The notes under the pieces were generated by a model that was given only the letters and a program-made list of their open reading frames with translations, was not told where the DNA came from and did not search any database. The position numbers were made by a program, and so were the translations under genes. From CALXCT01 sp964422185 (GTDB lineage Bacteria > Bacillota > Clostridia > Oscillospirales > Oscillospiraceae): DNA of 46,418 bases. The DNA is taken from assembly GCA_964422185.1 (NCBI GenBank), contig CAYRAG010000009.1:1-46418 (forward strand). The letters are read 5' to 3'. How positions within the stretch are numbered: position 1 is the stretch's first letter; every line of letters begins with the position of its first letter. Shown piece by piece: positions 34,313-43,057 of this stretch.

Positions 34313-35350
34313 ATGGCAAAACTTTCTGGAGCGGGAACCGCGGACACCAGACTGGCGGAACTCGGCGCGGAGATGCAGGAACTTATGGCGCACGGAGAGC
34401 TGCCCGACACCGAAGAGGTTGAGGCGGCAGTCAACAAATTGATTGCGCAGATGGACATCGAGCCTGTGGACATTCTGATCGTCGGCGCGACCGGCAGCGG
34501 GAAGAGCAGCACCGTCAATTCCCTGTTCAACATGAGCGTGGCGAAAGTGGGAACGACCTCTGACCCCGAAACCAAGGACATCACCAGCTATGAGCTGGGC
34601 AACCTCACGCTCTGGGACACGCCGGGCCTGGGCGACAGCGAAGAGGCCGATGAGGAGTACGCACGGGAGATTTCGCTCATGCTGGACGAGACAGATGACG
34701 AGGGGGATCCGCTCATTGACATCGTCCTCGTCGTACTGGACGCGTCGAGCAAGGACATGGGCACGACTTTCCGCCTCATCAGCGACACGGTTCTGCCCCA
34801 CCTGCAGTGTGATGAGGGGCAGAAGATTCTCGTCGCCATCAACCAGGCCGATATGGCGATGAAAGGCAACCACTGGGACTACACGGAGAACAGGCCGGAC
34901 GCCACGCTGAAGGAGTACCTCGACGAAAAGGCGGAATCCGTCCGCCGGAGGATTTATGAGAGCACCGGCGTGGAAGTGGATCCCATCTACTACTGCGCGG
35001 GCTACACGGATGATGACGGGACGCAGAGGAAAGCCTACAACCTGGCGAAACTCCTCTACTACATCCTGAAGATGGTGGACGACGACAAGGTATTTGCGTT
35101 TGCCGGTAACATCAACAGGGACGAGGAGATGTTTCTGTCCAATGATGATGAGGAGGATTACGGCGCCCGGATTGCGGAGTCTTTCAGTGATATTTTCTTC
35201 ATGAATGTTGAGCTGATGGCGGATAAGGTCGGTATGGCCGGTGGAATGATTGCCGGTGTTCCCGGTGCGCTCGTCGGAATGGCACTCGGCAGCGTGATCG
35301 GCGGCGTGGTCGGCCTGGTCAAGGGGATTGCGAGGAAGTTCAAAAAATAA
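34313..35350 (+). CDS. TRAFAC-class GTPase with membrane-inserting C-terminus
   Basis: A 345-residue GTPase. G1 is GATGSGKSS with Lys64; the switch Thr lies in VGTTSDPETKDITSY; G3 is DTPGLGD with Asp102; G4 is NQAD. This places it with YeeP/IRG-like or AIG1-like GTPases. The end, from about 305, is a Gly/Ala/Val-rich stretch (GGMIAGVPGALVGMALGSVI and following) closing with a basic KGIARKFKK tail, as in GTPases that insert into or remodel membranes. ATG 34313 has GAGGAGG upstream; a longer reading from 33836 overlaps the OYE gene and is rejected. A 68-residue membrane protein follows 85 bases later and may be its membrane partner. Confidence 0.8.
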   Translation: MAKLSGAGTADTRLAELGAEMQELMAHGELPDTEEVEAAVNKLIAQMDIEPVDILIVGATGSGKSSTVNSLFNMSVAKVGTTSDPETKDITSYELGNLTLWDTPGLGDSEEADEEYAREISLMLDETDDEGDPLIDIVLVVLDASSKDMGTTFRLISDTVLPHLQCDEGQKILVAINQADMAMKGNHWDYTENRPDATLKEYLDEKAESVRRRIYESTGVEVDPIYYCAGYTDDDGTQRKAYNLAKLLYYILKMVDDDKVFAFAGNINRDEEMFLSNDDEEDYGARIAESFSDIFFMNVELMADKVGMAGGMIAGVPGALVGMALGSVIGGVVGLVKGIARKFKK

Positions 35351-35435
35351 TGCATCCCCCGCGCTCCGGCGGCGTGCTGCGAAATGATTCCACATGTTTC
35401 ATATTCGAGTCATATACAGAAAAGGGGGTTTTACC

Positions 35436-35642
35436 ATGAAGATTGTGGTCTTAGTGGTCGCGGCTGTCTGTCTGATTTTATCGATTATTCTGGTGAATGG
35501 GGCATACAGACTCTTCATGAAAATCATTGGTGCGGACGCGATGTTTTTCTCACAAAAGACAAAGATCGTGGTAATAATTGTCGTCTTCATGATTATTCTT
35601 AGCCTGGTTAATTATGTCTTCCACCTCGATCGATTACTTTAG
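35436..35642 (+). CDS. Small two-helix membrane protein
   Basis: A 68-residue hydrophobic protein: helix 1 at about residues 2-24, a basic/aromatic loop (YRLFMKIIGADAMFFSQKTK), and helix 2 at about 44-62. ATG 35436 follows AAGGGGG with good spacing. There is no homology I recognise. It lies 85 bases downstream of the GTPase with no terminator between them, so it is likely co-expressed. Confidence 0.6.
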   Translation: MKIVVLVVAAVCLILSIILVNGAYRLFMKIIGADAMFFSQKTKIVVIIVVFMIILSLVNYVFHLDRLL

Positions 35643-36114
35643 TAGCGTGGATGGCTTTCACCTGACACAAGGTTTTTCCCCGGGATGCCAGTCAACGCGG
35701 GCACCAGGGAAAGCGGCATCGGTGGAATCCGGTACAGTATCACGCGGTGTGCCTTACCCGCCGTCATGCCGTAAACACCACAGCCTGTGCGAAAAGAAAT
35801 GAGCGGGCACATTATGGTTTGGTGAGGTCACGGTACATGTTCCTATGCCGGTTTCCTCTCCTGTCCCGCGGGGAGCCGTATGGGGCACCGTATGGGAGGA
35901 GNNNNNNNNNNNNNNNNNNNNNNNNNNNNNNNNNNNNNNNNNNNNNNNNNNNNNNNNNNNNNNNNNNNNNNNNNNNNNNNNNNNNNNNNNNNNNNNNNNN
36001 NGCCGGTTTCCTCTCCTGTCCCGCGGGGAGCCGTATGGGGCACCGTATGGGAGGAGTGCCGGCAGACGGTTCATCAGTAGATCCGCACAGAGGACATCGT
36101 AAGGAGGAATGGGA
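35643..36114. other. Intergenic stretch with second scaffold gap
   Basis: No gene is supported. The 100-N gap is at 35902-36001. An identical 55-bp sequence flanks it (35847-35901 and 36002-36056), indicating a k-mer overlap join. Inside that sequence is a short direct repeat CCGTATGGGG/CCGTATGGGA. The ribosome site AAGGAGG at 36101-36107 serves the next gene. Confidence 0.6.
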
Positions 36115-38601
36115 ATGAAGTGCTCAAAATGCGGCGCAGAATTACCGGAGGGTTCCGTGTTCTGCTTTCACTGCGGAGCACGGGTTGAGCAGAGCGAAGA
36201 AGAGGTAGCGCAGGAACCGGAAGCGGAGGATGCCGGCGGCGGAAAACCTGCGCAGAAGCCCTCTGAGGCAGAGAGCACGGAGAATCCTGTCCCGGAGACA
36301 GGCAGCGCGGAGAACCCGTCCCCCGGGGCGGGAGATGCGGGGAGCCGGACGCCCGATAAAAGCGGGACGGCAGAGCCGGAGTCCGAAAAAACGGAGAGCC
36401 GGCCCCGGGAGAGCACACCCGCGGAAGAGCCAAAGGCGGCGGAGCCCGAAGACGGTCTGAACCAGGGTGCGCAGGTGCCGCAGGATACGCCCGCCGGAAC
36501 CGGTAAGAAGTCCGGGAAAATGAAGTTCATTCTCCCCGTTGCGATTCTGGCAGTGGCCGTGGTCGCCATTGCGGTGTTCATGAACATGAGCAACCCGAAA
36601 GAGACGGTAAAGAGGAGTCTGGACAAAACGATCGCCGCGATCTCCGAGGAAGAGACCGGCCTGAGCAGTTATCTCGGCCTTCCCGGGATCCTGGAGAACA
36701 TCAAAACCGGTGAGACCCACCAGGAGCTGACCGCCAGCGTCGAGCTCAACGAACTGGGTATCGATATTGACGGGGATGTCGGGCTGAGTGCCGTTGTGGA
36801 CCGGGACGCTGAGGCCGGGACATCCGGCAATGTCGCCGTTACGCTGTTCGGGATGGATGGGCAGCTGGCGGAGTTCTACGGGGATGCGGATCAGTGGCTG
36901 GTGGCCGCTCCCCTGCTCTTCGACGAGAGCCTGTATGTGGATCGCGCACAGATGAAAGAGATGACAGAGAGCGGAGAGATCTTCGACAGGCTGGAGAGTG
37001 AACTCGGCATGGAGATGGACGATCTGACAAAAGACGCCATCCGCCTGCTGGCCGGTGTGGAGCGGGAAGACGGGCAGTCTCTTATCAGCCTCAACCTGAT
37101 CGAGGAGTATATGGAGTACTCCGCACAGGTGCGGGAGACCCTGATCGAACACTCCGAGGTAGAGAAAGCGGACGGCAAATCTTTCGAGATCGGCGGGAGC
37201 AGCACCGAGTGCGACGGCTATCTCATTACCATTCCGGAGGAGGACGCCAAAGCCCTGATTGCGAACTTTGGCGACTTCCTGAAGCTCAAAATCGTCCCGT
37301 TGCTGGATGAAATCGACAGGGCGCTGGACAACGGGGAATCTGACTACGAAAGTGACATCGACGCCATCCTGGGTGGAGTTGGGAATCTGTGTACCGGTGG
37401 CCTGGAACTGACGGCCTATGTGGGTCCGCAGAACCGGCTGGTCAGTGTGGGAGCGCACAGAGACTTCAGCGCTGACGGCGAGGCGGTCAGTATTCAGCTC
37501 ACCCTCAACCTGCTCGGCGAGAAAGATCCCGCGGATGATATGGGTCTGAGTTTCGAGATGTCTGGCACCGAAGTCTGGATCGCAGCCGGTCTTGACCGAA
37601 CCCTGACGGAGACGGACACGGATATCAGCAGCAAACTGGCGATGCGCCTGGAGGATAACGAAGGGAACGATGTGGGTGTCAGCGGTGAGTATACGCTGAA
37701 CAAGGGGAGCGGAGACTGCTCAGCGAAGCTCACAATAGATAGCCAACCGGAGGTGGTCGCGATCGGCCTGAGCGGAACCCTGGATGATGTGAAACCGGGT
37801 AAAAGTTTCACGCTCGCGTTTGACACACTGGAGCTTACCGCAGACGGCGAGACTTACGCCGTGGATGTGGAGGCGAAGTACGCCATCGGCGGGTCAGGCA
37901 GGGTCGACTCCGAGAGCATCATGGCGAGAGACAGGCTGAATGTTCTGGAGGCCGATGAGTCAGACTGGGATGCGCTCAGCGAAGAACTGCTCGGGAATCT
38001 GGCCGGTCTTGAATACCAGCTCGGTCTCGATGGGATGGACTACGGCTACGGGGACGACCCCTATGGTTATGGGGACGAACCCTACGGCTATGAGGAAGAA
38101 CCCTATGGCTATGAGGACGAACCCTACGGCTATGAGGAAGAGCCCTATGGCTATGAGGAAGAGCCCTACGATTTTGGGGAAGATCCATACACGGAGGATA
38201 CGATCTATGTGTTGGAGATTTCCCTCGATGACCTGATGAACCTGAGTGAGGATACGATCGTGGCCTATTATGGCCCACCGGACAGATACAGCGAGGGATC
38301 CTATGCACTCTATGGAGATGAGTTCGCTGAGTATCTGGAGTTCTCTTTTGATTCGTCCGGCTATTTAGAGTCGGTCTCCGGAAGCCCCGAGTATTTCTTC
38401 TACGGTGACCAGAACCTGTACGAGGATTATGATGTTATCACCACCATCCTCGGGGTTGAGGAACAGTCACTCGGAGGCGCGGGACAAATGTTTCAGTCTG
38501 AGTGGGATGTGGGAGATTATGCACTTATTTTCACATTTCCCATATTCGCGGACGAAAATGGGCTGTTCTTACCCATGGATCTCATGATAACGCGCCGCTG
38601 A
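36115..38601 (+). CDS. Zinc-ribbon, membrane-anchored cell-surface protein
   Basis: An 828-residue protein. The cytosolic N-terminus is a zinc ribbon (CSKCG ... CFHCG, residues 3-22), then a Pro/Glu/Ser-rich low-complexity linker to about 135. A single membrane helix lies at about 138-160 (KFILPVAILAVAVVAIAVFM). The remainder is an acidic extracellular domain resembling DUF6583-type proteins. Residues 642-692 form a Tyr-rich acidic tandem repeat. ATG 36115 is 7 bases from AAGGAGG; ATG 36109 is only 1 base away. Zinc-ribbon-plus-helix proteins are common in Clostridia and may sense or organise the envelope; the actual role is not known. Confidence 0.75.
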   Translation: MKCSKCGAELPEGSVFCFHCGARVEQSEEEVAQEPEAEDAGGGKPAQKPSEAESTENPVPETGSAENPSPGAGDAGSRTPDKSGTAEPESEKTESRPRESTPAEEPKAAEPEDGLNQGAQVPQDTPAGTGKKSGKMKFILPVAILAVAVVAIAVFMNMSNPKETVKRSLDKTIAAISEEETGLSSYLGLPGILENIKTGETHQELTASVELNELGIDIDGDVGLSAVVDRDAEAGTSGNVAVTLFGMDGQLAEFYGDADQWLVAAPLLFDESLYVDRAQMKEMTESGEIFDRLESELGMEMDDLTKDAIRLLAGVEREDGQSLISLNLIEEYMEYSAQVRETLIEHSEVEKADGKSFEIGGSSTECDGYLITIPEEDAKALIANFGDFLKLKIVPLLDEIDRALDNGESDYESDIDAILGGVGNLCTGGLELTAYVGPQNRLVSVGAHRDFSADGEAVSIQLTLNLLGEKDPADDMGLSFEMSGTEVWIAAGLDRTLTETDTDISSKLAMRLEDNEGNDVGVSGEYTLNKGSGDCSAKLTIDSQPEVVAIGLSGTLDDVKPGKSFTLAFDTLELTADGETYAVDVEAKYAIGGSGRVDSESIMARDRLNVLEADESDWDALSEELLGNLAGLEYQLGLDGMDYGYGDDPYGYGDEPYGYEEEPYGYEDEPYGYEEEPYGYEEEPYDFGEDPYTEDTIYVLEISLDDLMNLSEDTIVAYYGPPDRYSEGSYALYGDEFAEYLEFSFDSSGYLESVSGSPEYFFYGDQNLYEDYDVITTILGVEEQSLGGAGQMFQSEWDVGDYALIFTFPIFADENGLFLPMDLMITRR
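38038..38190 (+). repeat. Tandem 21-bp coding repeat (PYGYEEE heptads)
   Basis: About six copies of a 21-bp unit encode the heptad PYGY(E/G)(E/D)(E/D). The copies differ mainly at third codon positions, which implies either age or selection on protein sequence. Copy number is likely variable between strains. Confidence 0.8.
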
Positions 38602-38966
38602 ATACCCGGCCGGGCGGCAATCTCACCGCAGGCAGGCGATGGAAAATACCATTGGGATGACTGAGGCAACAGACGGGATGGGACAGGAGCAGGGAGAAGA
38701 GTCTCCTGCACGAGCGGCGTCAAAGAAGAGTGCAGATGATTGGCAAACCGGCGCCCGAAAGTCGTGTGGCACCGGCGAAGAAAACCGCCGGCCGCGCCGC
38801 TCCCTCCGGGGCATAGAGACAGATTTGCCGGCGGGATGGGCGGTGCGCGCCTGGCCGGGCCCGGATAATTCCTGGCGCCTGGAATCACACGGAAGCCGGT
38901 ACAGGCCTCCGGCTCCGCCGGCGGGTTCCCCCGGAACCGGATATGGTCTCTGAATGTTTTGTGGCA

Positions 38967-39009
38967 AAATCCCCGGATCTCTTGGGACACAGGAGCTCCG
39001 GGGATTTTT
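38967..39009 (+). terminator. Intrinsic terminator
   Basis: AAATCCCCGGA (38967-38977) pairs with TCCGGGGATTT (38997-39007), followed by T-residues to 39009 and preceded by A-residues, so it could work on both strands. It lies 360 bases after the zinc-ribbon gene. Confidence 0.7.
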
Positions 39010-39281
39010 GCGCCTTGCGGCCCGGCATCCGACCGCGATCACTGTATCCGGGACGGCCGTTTGCGGAAACCGGTGCGGAGGGCGCAATTCAGTTTTCATC
39101 CAATATGTTCGTGATATGGCCAGAATCAAATGGATGAGGCGGGATATACGGCAATAAAGTTTGAAATTCACACAAACAGAGACTGGCACGGCCATGCCGG
39201 CCGGGCGGATTCCCTCCCCATGCGGCGGGATTTGATGTCAGCCGGGCGGGGGCTTTTTCCCGCGGGAGAGACAACAACTTC

Positions 39282-39310
39282 TTGACAATGGTATGCAACT
39301 ATGGCAAGAT
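39282..39310 (+). promoter_or_regulatory. Promoter of the sugar-acid operon
   Basis: A perfect TTGACA (39282-39287) lies 17 bp from CAAGAT (39305-39310). The poor -10 suggests dependence on a regulator. Transcription would start near 39317. Confidence 0.55.
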
Positions 39311-39355
39311 AGGCCCAAGGAAAGCCGGATAATTTGTGAAAAAGTAACAAGGACA

Positions 39356-39368
39356 GGAAAAATTTTCC
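39356..39368. promoter_or_regulatory. Perfect palindrome, possible operator
   Basis: GGAAAAATTTTCC is a perfect 13-bp dyad about 40 bases inside the predicted transcript and 70 bases before the kinase gene. The position suits a repressor roadblock. No regulator gene is adjacent. Confidence 0.4.
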
Positions 39369-39436
39369 AGATGAATCACGGTGCTTTTTCCACCCCGGAA
39401 GACGGCAGAGATTCAGAAAAAAGGAGGAGTTTTCGA

Positions 39437-40516
39437 ATGTATTTTAAAATCAGAGAGAACTGCAGATACGCGGTGGCGTGTCCGACCAGTATGGGACTGC
39501 GGCTCACACCGGAGAACCGCATGGCGGTTCACAACAGCAACCGCTATTACCTGCAGGCGACCAGCGCTGAGAGCAATGTGCTCAATATCGCTTCCTCCCT
39601 GGGCCATGAGTGTCTTGTTCTGACCAAGTTCGTGAAAGACAGCCCCATGGCCGCCTTTATCAAGTCGGAACTGCGCAGCCGGAACATTGCCTACGAGGGG
39701 GTCGAGGTGGATCAGGGCGGCCCCTGGGGCTACCGCCACCAGTTCAACATCGCGGACAGCGGGTTCGGCATGCGTGCGCCCCGGGTGTGGAATGACCGGG
39801 CGGGCGAGGTCGGCAGGACGCTGGACGCCTCCGAGTTTGATCTGGATCGCATCTTCGGGCAGGAGGGCGTCGCGATCCTCCACCTGTCCGGCCTGATTGC
39901 CGCCATGAGTCCGGAGACCACGAAGTGCTGCCTGGAGCTGGCCCGGGTCGCCAAGGAAAACGGCACGCTGGTCAGCTTTGACCTCAACTACCGCGCCACT
40001 TTCTGGAAAGGCCGGGAGGAGGAGCTGGCGCAGGCGTTCCACGAGATTGCCAGCGCCGCGGATATCCTGGTGGGCAATGAGGAGGACTTCCAGCTGTGTC
40101 TGGGCTTCCAGGGCCCGGAGGCCGGCGGGAAGGATCTGGGCAGCAAGATCGACAGCTTCAAGGTGATGGTGGGCCAGGTGAAAGAGAAGTACCCCAACGC
40201 CCGGCTCTTCGGAACCACGCTGCGGCAGGTTGTCTCCGCCAATGAGCATCTCTGGGGCGCCATTCTGCTCTCGGACAACGGCTGGGTTGTGGAGGAGCCC
40301 CGTCCCATCCCCGTGATGGATCGCATCGGCGGCGGCGACGGCTTCACCGGCGGCCTGCTCTACGGCGTCCTGCAGGGCTGGGAGCCGGAGAAGTGCCTGC
40401 AGTTCGGCTGGGCCACCGGCGTACTGGCGGCGAGCAGTCTCAATGATTACGCGGAACCTGCGGATGAGAAGCAGGTGTGGGACATCTACGCGGGCAACGC
40501 GAGAGTCCAGAGATAA
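39437..40516 (+). CDS. PfkB-family sugar or sugar-acid kinase (KDG-kinase-like)
   Basis: A 359-residue ribokinase-fold kinase. The N-terminal part has the Asn-rich SAESNVLNIASSLG substrate segment, and the middle has SFDLNYRATFWKG, which is characteristic of 2-keto-3-deoxygluconate kinases. The catalytic base is Asp301 in IGGGDGFTGG (the PfkB GAGD motif in its GGGD form). It transfers phosphate from ATP to a sugar-acid hydroxyl. ATG 39437 follows AAGGAGG; longer upstream readings have no ribosome site. First gene of the operon, 20 bases before gnd. By family it should phosphorylate 2-keto-3-deoxygluconate, but the neighbouring 6-phosphogluconate dehydrogenase makes gluconate an attractive alternative. 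Confidence 0.8.
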   Translation: MYFKIRENCRYAVACPTSMGLRLTPENRMAVHNSNRYYLQATSAESNVLNIASSLGHECLVLTKFVKDSPMAAFIKSELRSRNIAYEGVEVDQGGPWGYRHQFNIADSGFGMRAPRVWNDRAGEVGRTLDASEFDLDRIFGQEGVAILHLSGLIAAMSPETTKCCLELARVAKENGTLVSFDLNYRATFWKGREEELAQAFHEIASAADILVGNEEDFQLCLGFQGPEAGGKDLGSKIDSFKVMVGQVKEKYPNARLFGTTLRQVVSANEHLWGAILLSDNGWVVEEPRPIPVMDRIGGGDGFTGGLLYGVLQGWEPEKCLQFGWATGVLAASSLNDYAEPADEKQVWDIYAGNARVQR

Positions 40517-40536
40517 GCAGAGGGAGTGAGCAAAGA

Positions 40537-41988
40537 ATGGGAAAAGCGGATATCGGCCTGATCGGCCTTGCGGTCATGGGCGAGAACCTGGTCATGAACA
40601 TGGAGTCCAGGGGTTTTACCGTGGCTGTGTATAACCGCACCACCTCAAAGGTGGACAATTTTATTAACGGCAGAGCCGCGGGAAAGAATATTATCGGGTG
40701 CCACAGCGTCCAGGAACTGGCGGACAGCCTGAAGAAGCCCAGGAAGATCATGATGATGGTCAAGGCGGGCGCCGCCGTGGACAGCCTCATCGACCAGCTC
40801 ATCCCCGTGCTGGAGGAGGGGGATATCCTGATTGACGGCGGCAACAGCCACTTCCCGGATACCATCCGCCGCACGGAGTATGTGGAGTCCAAAGGACTGC
40901 TGTACATCGGCACCGGCGTGTCCGGCGGCGAGGAGGGCGCACTGCACGGCCCGTCCCTGATGCCCGGCGGCTCCCCCGCCGCGTGGGAGAGCGTGAAGCC
41001 CATCTTCCAGGCCATCTGCGCCAAAGTGGAGGACGGCAGTCCCTGCTGCGACTGGGTGGGCGAGAACGGCGCCGGACATTTTGTGAAGATGGTGCATAAC
41101 GGCATCGAGTACGGCGATATGCAGCTCATCTGCGAGGCCTACCAGCTGATGCGGGACGGCCTGGGGATGAGCAACGAAGAGATGCGGGATGTCTTTGACG
41201 CGTGGAACCGCACGGAGCTGGACAGCTACCTCATTGAGATCACCCGGGACATCCTGGGCTATAAGACGCCGGAGGGCGAGTATGTCGTAGATCACATCCT
41301 GGACACCGCCGGCCAGAAAGGCACCGGCAAGTGGACGGGCATCGCCGCACTGGACGAGGGGGTTCCCCTGACCCTGATCGGGGAGGCCGTGTTTGCCCGC
41401 TGCCTGTCCGCCATGAAAGAGGAGCGGGTTACCGCCGCCGGCGAGTTCCCCAGGACAATCCCGCCCTTTGAGGGGGATAAAACCGCCTTTATTGAGAGCA
41501 TCCGCAAGGCGCTCTACGCCTCCAAGATTATCTCCTATACGCAGGGCTATACCCTGATGCGCACCGCGGCGAAGACCTACGGCTGGAACCTGAATTACGG
41601 CGGCATCGCGCTGATGTGGCGCGGCGGCTGCATTATCCGCAGCGTCTTCCTGGGCAAGATCAAGGAGGCCTATGACAAGAACCCGGATCTGCAGAATCTG
41701 CTGCTGGACGACTATTTCGGCCAGACCATCCGGGAGCTGGTGCCCGCCTGGCGGGAGGTCGTGGCGTACGCCGTGAAAGCGGGGATCCCCATGCCCGCGT
41801 TCTCCTCCGCCCTGAACTATTTCGACGGCTATACCACCGCCAGTCTCCCCGCGAATCTGCTCCAGGCCCAGCGGGATTACTTCGGCGCCCACACCTACGA
41901 GCGCACGGACGCCCCCAGGGGGCAGTTCTTCCACACCGACTGGACGGGGCACGGAGGCGGAACTACCGCCAACACCTATCAGGCGTAA
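40537..41988 (+). CDS. gnd: 6-phosphogluconate dehydrogenase, decarboxylating
   Basis: A 483-residue, full-length cytosolic enzyme. The N-terminal NAD(P) fold starts GLIGLAVMGENL, with NRT after the second strand as in NADP-preferring forms. GVSGGEEGA is the substrate loop. Lys184 and Glu191 in KMVHNGIEYGDMQ are the catalytic base and acid. The C-terminal HTDWTGHGG tail completes the neighbouring subunit's site in the dimer. It converts 6-phosphogluconate to ribulose-5-phosphate, CO2 and NAD(P)H. ATG 40537 follows AGAGGGAG. It is 16 bases upstream of the SDR gene. In this context it likely serves sugar-acid catabolism more than the oxidative pentose pathway. Confidence 0.93.
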   Translation: MGKADIGLIGLAVMGENLVMNMESRGFTVAVYNRTTSKVDNFINGRAAGKNIIGCHSVQELADSLKKPRKIMMMVKAGAAVDSLIDQLIPVLEEGDILIDGGNSHFPDTIRRTEYVESKGLLYIGTGVSGGEEGALHGPSLMPGGSPAAWESVKPIFQAICAKVEDGSPCCDWVGENGAGHFVKMVHNGIEYGDMQLICEAYQLMRDGLGMSNEEMRDVFDAWNRTELDSYLIEITRDILGYKTPEGEYVVDHILDTAGQKGTGKWTGIAALDEGVPLTLIGEAVFARCLSAMKEERVTAAGEFPRTIPPFEGDKTAFIESIRKALYASKIISYTQGYTLMRTAAKTYGWNLNYGGIALMWRGGCIIRSVFLGKIKEAYDKNPDLQNLLLDDYFGQTIRELVPAWREVVAYAVKAGIPMPAFSSALNYFDGYTTASLPANLLQAQRDYFGAHTYERTDAPRGQFFHTDWTGHGGGTTANTYQA

Positions 41989-42004
41989 GAGAGGAGAATC
42001 GGAT

Positions 42005-42853
42005 ATGGAACTTCCCTACAGGCCGGATTTAAACGGCAAGGTGGCTGTCGTCACCGGCGGCGCCGGCGTACTTTGCAGCGAGTTTGCCAAAGCCCTGGCG
42101 CTGTGCGGCGCGAAAGTGGTCATTCTCAACCTCACCCAGGCCAAAGGCGAGGCGGTGGCGGAGGAGATCCGGGACATGGGCGGCGAGGCAATTGCCGTGG
42201 CCGCGGATGTCACCGACTCCGCCAGCCTGGAGGCCGCCCATCAGAAAGTGCTGGAGGCCTACGGCAAGTGCGATATTCTCATTAACGGCGCCGGAGGCAA
42301 CAATCCCCGGGCGCAGACGGACAAGGAGTATTTCGAGGTCGGCGATCTGGACGCGGAGACCCGATCGTTCTTCGACCTGGACGAGGAGGGGTTCCGGTTC
42401 GTCATGAACCTGAACTTCGTGGGCACCCTGCTTCCCACCCAGGCGTTCGCGAAAGACATGATCGGGCGGGAGGGCTGCACGATTGTCAATGTCAGCTCCA
42501 TGAACGCCTACACGCCGCTGACCAAGATCCCCGCCTATTCCGGCGCGAAAGCCGCCATCTCCAACTTCACCCAGTGGCTGGCCGTCCACTTCTCCAAAGT
42601 GGGCATCCGGGTGAACGCCATCGCCCCGGGCTTTTTCTCCACGGTTCAGAACAAATCCCTGCTGTGGAACGAGGACGGCTCCCCCACCGACCGGACCGGC
42701 AAGATCCTGGCGGCTACCCCCATGGGCAGATTCGGAGAGCCGGAGGAACTGCTGGGCGCCCTGCTGTTCCTGGTGGACAGCAAAGCCGCCTCATTCGTCA
42801 CTGGAATCGTCATCCCGGTGGACGGCGGATTCTCCGCCTATTCCGGCGTCTGA
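42005..42853 (+). CDS. uxuB: D-mannonate oxidoreductase (fructuronate reductase), SDR type
   Basis: A 282-residue short-chain dehydrogenase. The cofactor loop is TGGAGVLC, then NGAGGN. The catalytic Ser-Tyr-Lys lies in VSSMNAYTPLTKIPAYSGAK (Tyr178, Lys182). The segments PLTKIPAYSGAKAAISNFTQ and the PVDGGFSAYSGV end match the SDR form of mannonate oxidoreductase known as UxuB/YjmF in Bacillus. It interconverts D-fructuronate and D-mannonate with NAD(P)H. Third gene of the operon after gnd, followed by a hairpin at 42894-42930. The family also contains related sugar-acid reductases, so substrate is probable rather than certain. Confidence 0.82.
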   Translation: MELPYRPDLNGKVAVVTGGAGVLCSEFAKALALCGAKVVILNLTQAKGEAVAEEIRDMGGEAIAVAADVTDSASLEAAHQKVLEAYGKCDILINGAGGNNPRAQTDKEYFEVGDLDAETRSFFDLDEEGFRFVMNLNFVGTLLPTQAFAKDMIGREGCTIVNVSSMNAYTPLTKIPAYSGAKAAISNFTQWLAVHFSKVGIRVNAIAPGFFSTVQNKSLLWNEDGSPTDRTGKILAATPMGRFGEPEELLGALLFLVDSKAASFVTGIVIPVDGGFSAYSGV

Positions 42854-42893
42854 CGGAGACCGGACACAGGATTTCCGCGGGTGCCACGCCGAG

Positions 42894-42930
42894 ACCCGCC
42901 GGCCCGGATATGCGCCTCGGGCCGGCGGGT
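42894..42930 (+). terminator. Hairpin between uxuB and the LarA-family gene
   Basis: A perfect 13-bp stem, ACCCGCCGGCCCG (42894-42906) with CGGGCCGGCGGGT (42918-42930), has a weak T-tract (TTTG). It may terminate partially and leave readthrough into the gene at 43058. Confidence 0.6.
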
Positions 42931-43057
42931 TTGCCACCGGTTTATCCCATGTCGTGCGGCGGGGCGTTGTCCCGTGAACGCAGACGCAATTCCCGTTGCC
43001 GGACTGAGGTCTGGGGGCCTCCCGGCACAAATTCGATGAATCAGGGAAGGTGAATTC

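Larger units (their letters stand above)
38602..39436. other. 835-base intergenic region
   Basis: No gene is supported; short open frames here lack ribosome sites and have unbiased composition. It contains the bidirectional terminator at 38967-39009, further GC-rich dyads around 39195-39265, the promoter at 39282-39310 and the palindrome at 39356-39368. Confidence 0.5.

Noticed and set aside
38639..38953. A 104-residue plus-strand ORF in the gap before the sugar-acid operon
   Set aside because: No ribosome site before its ATG, low-complexity Arg/Pro/Gly composition, and it overlaps an equally open frame on the other strand.
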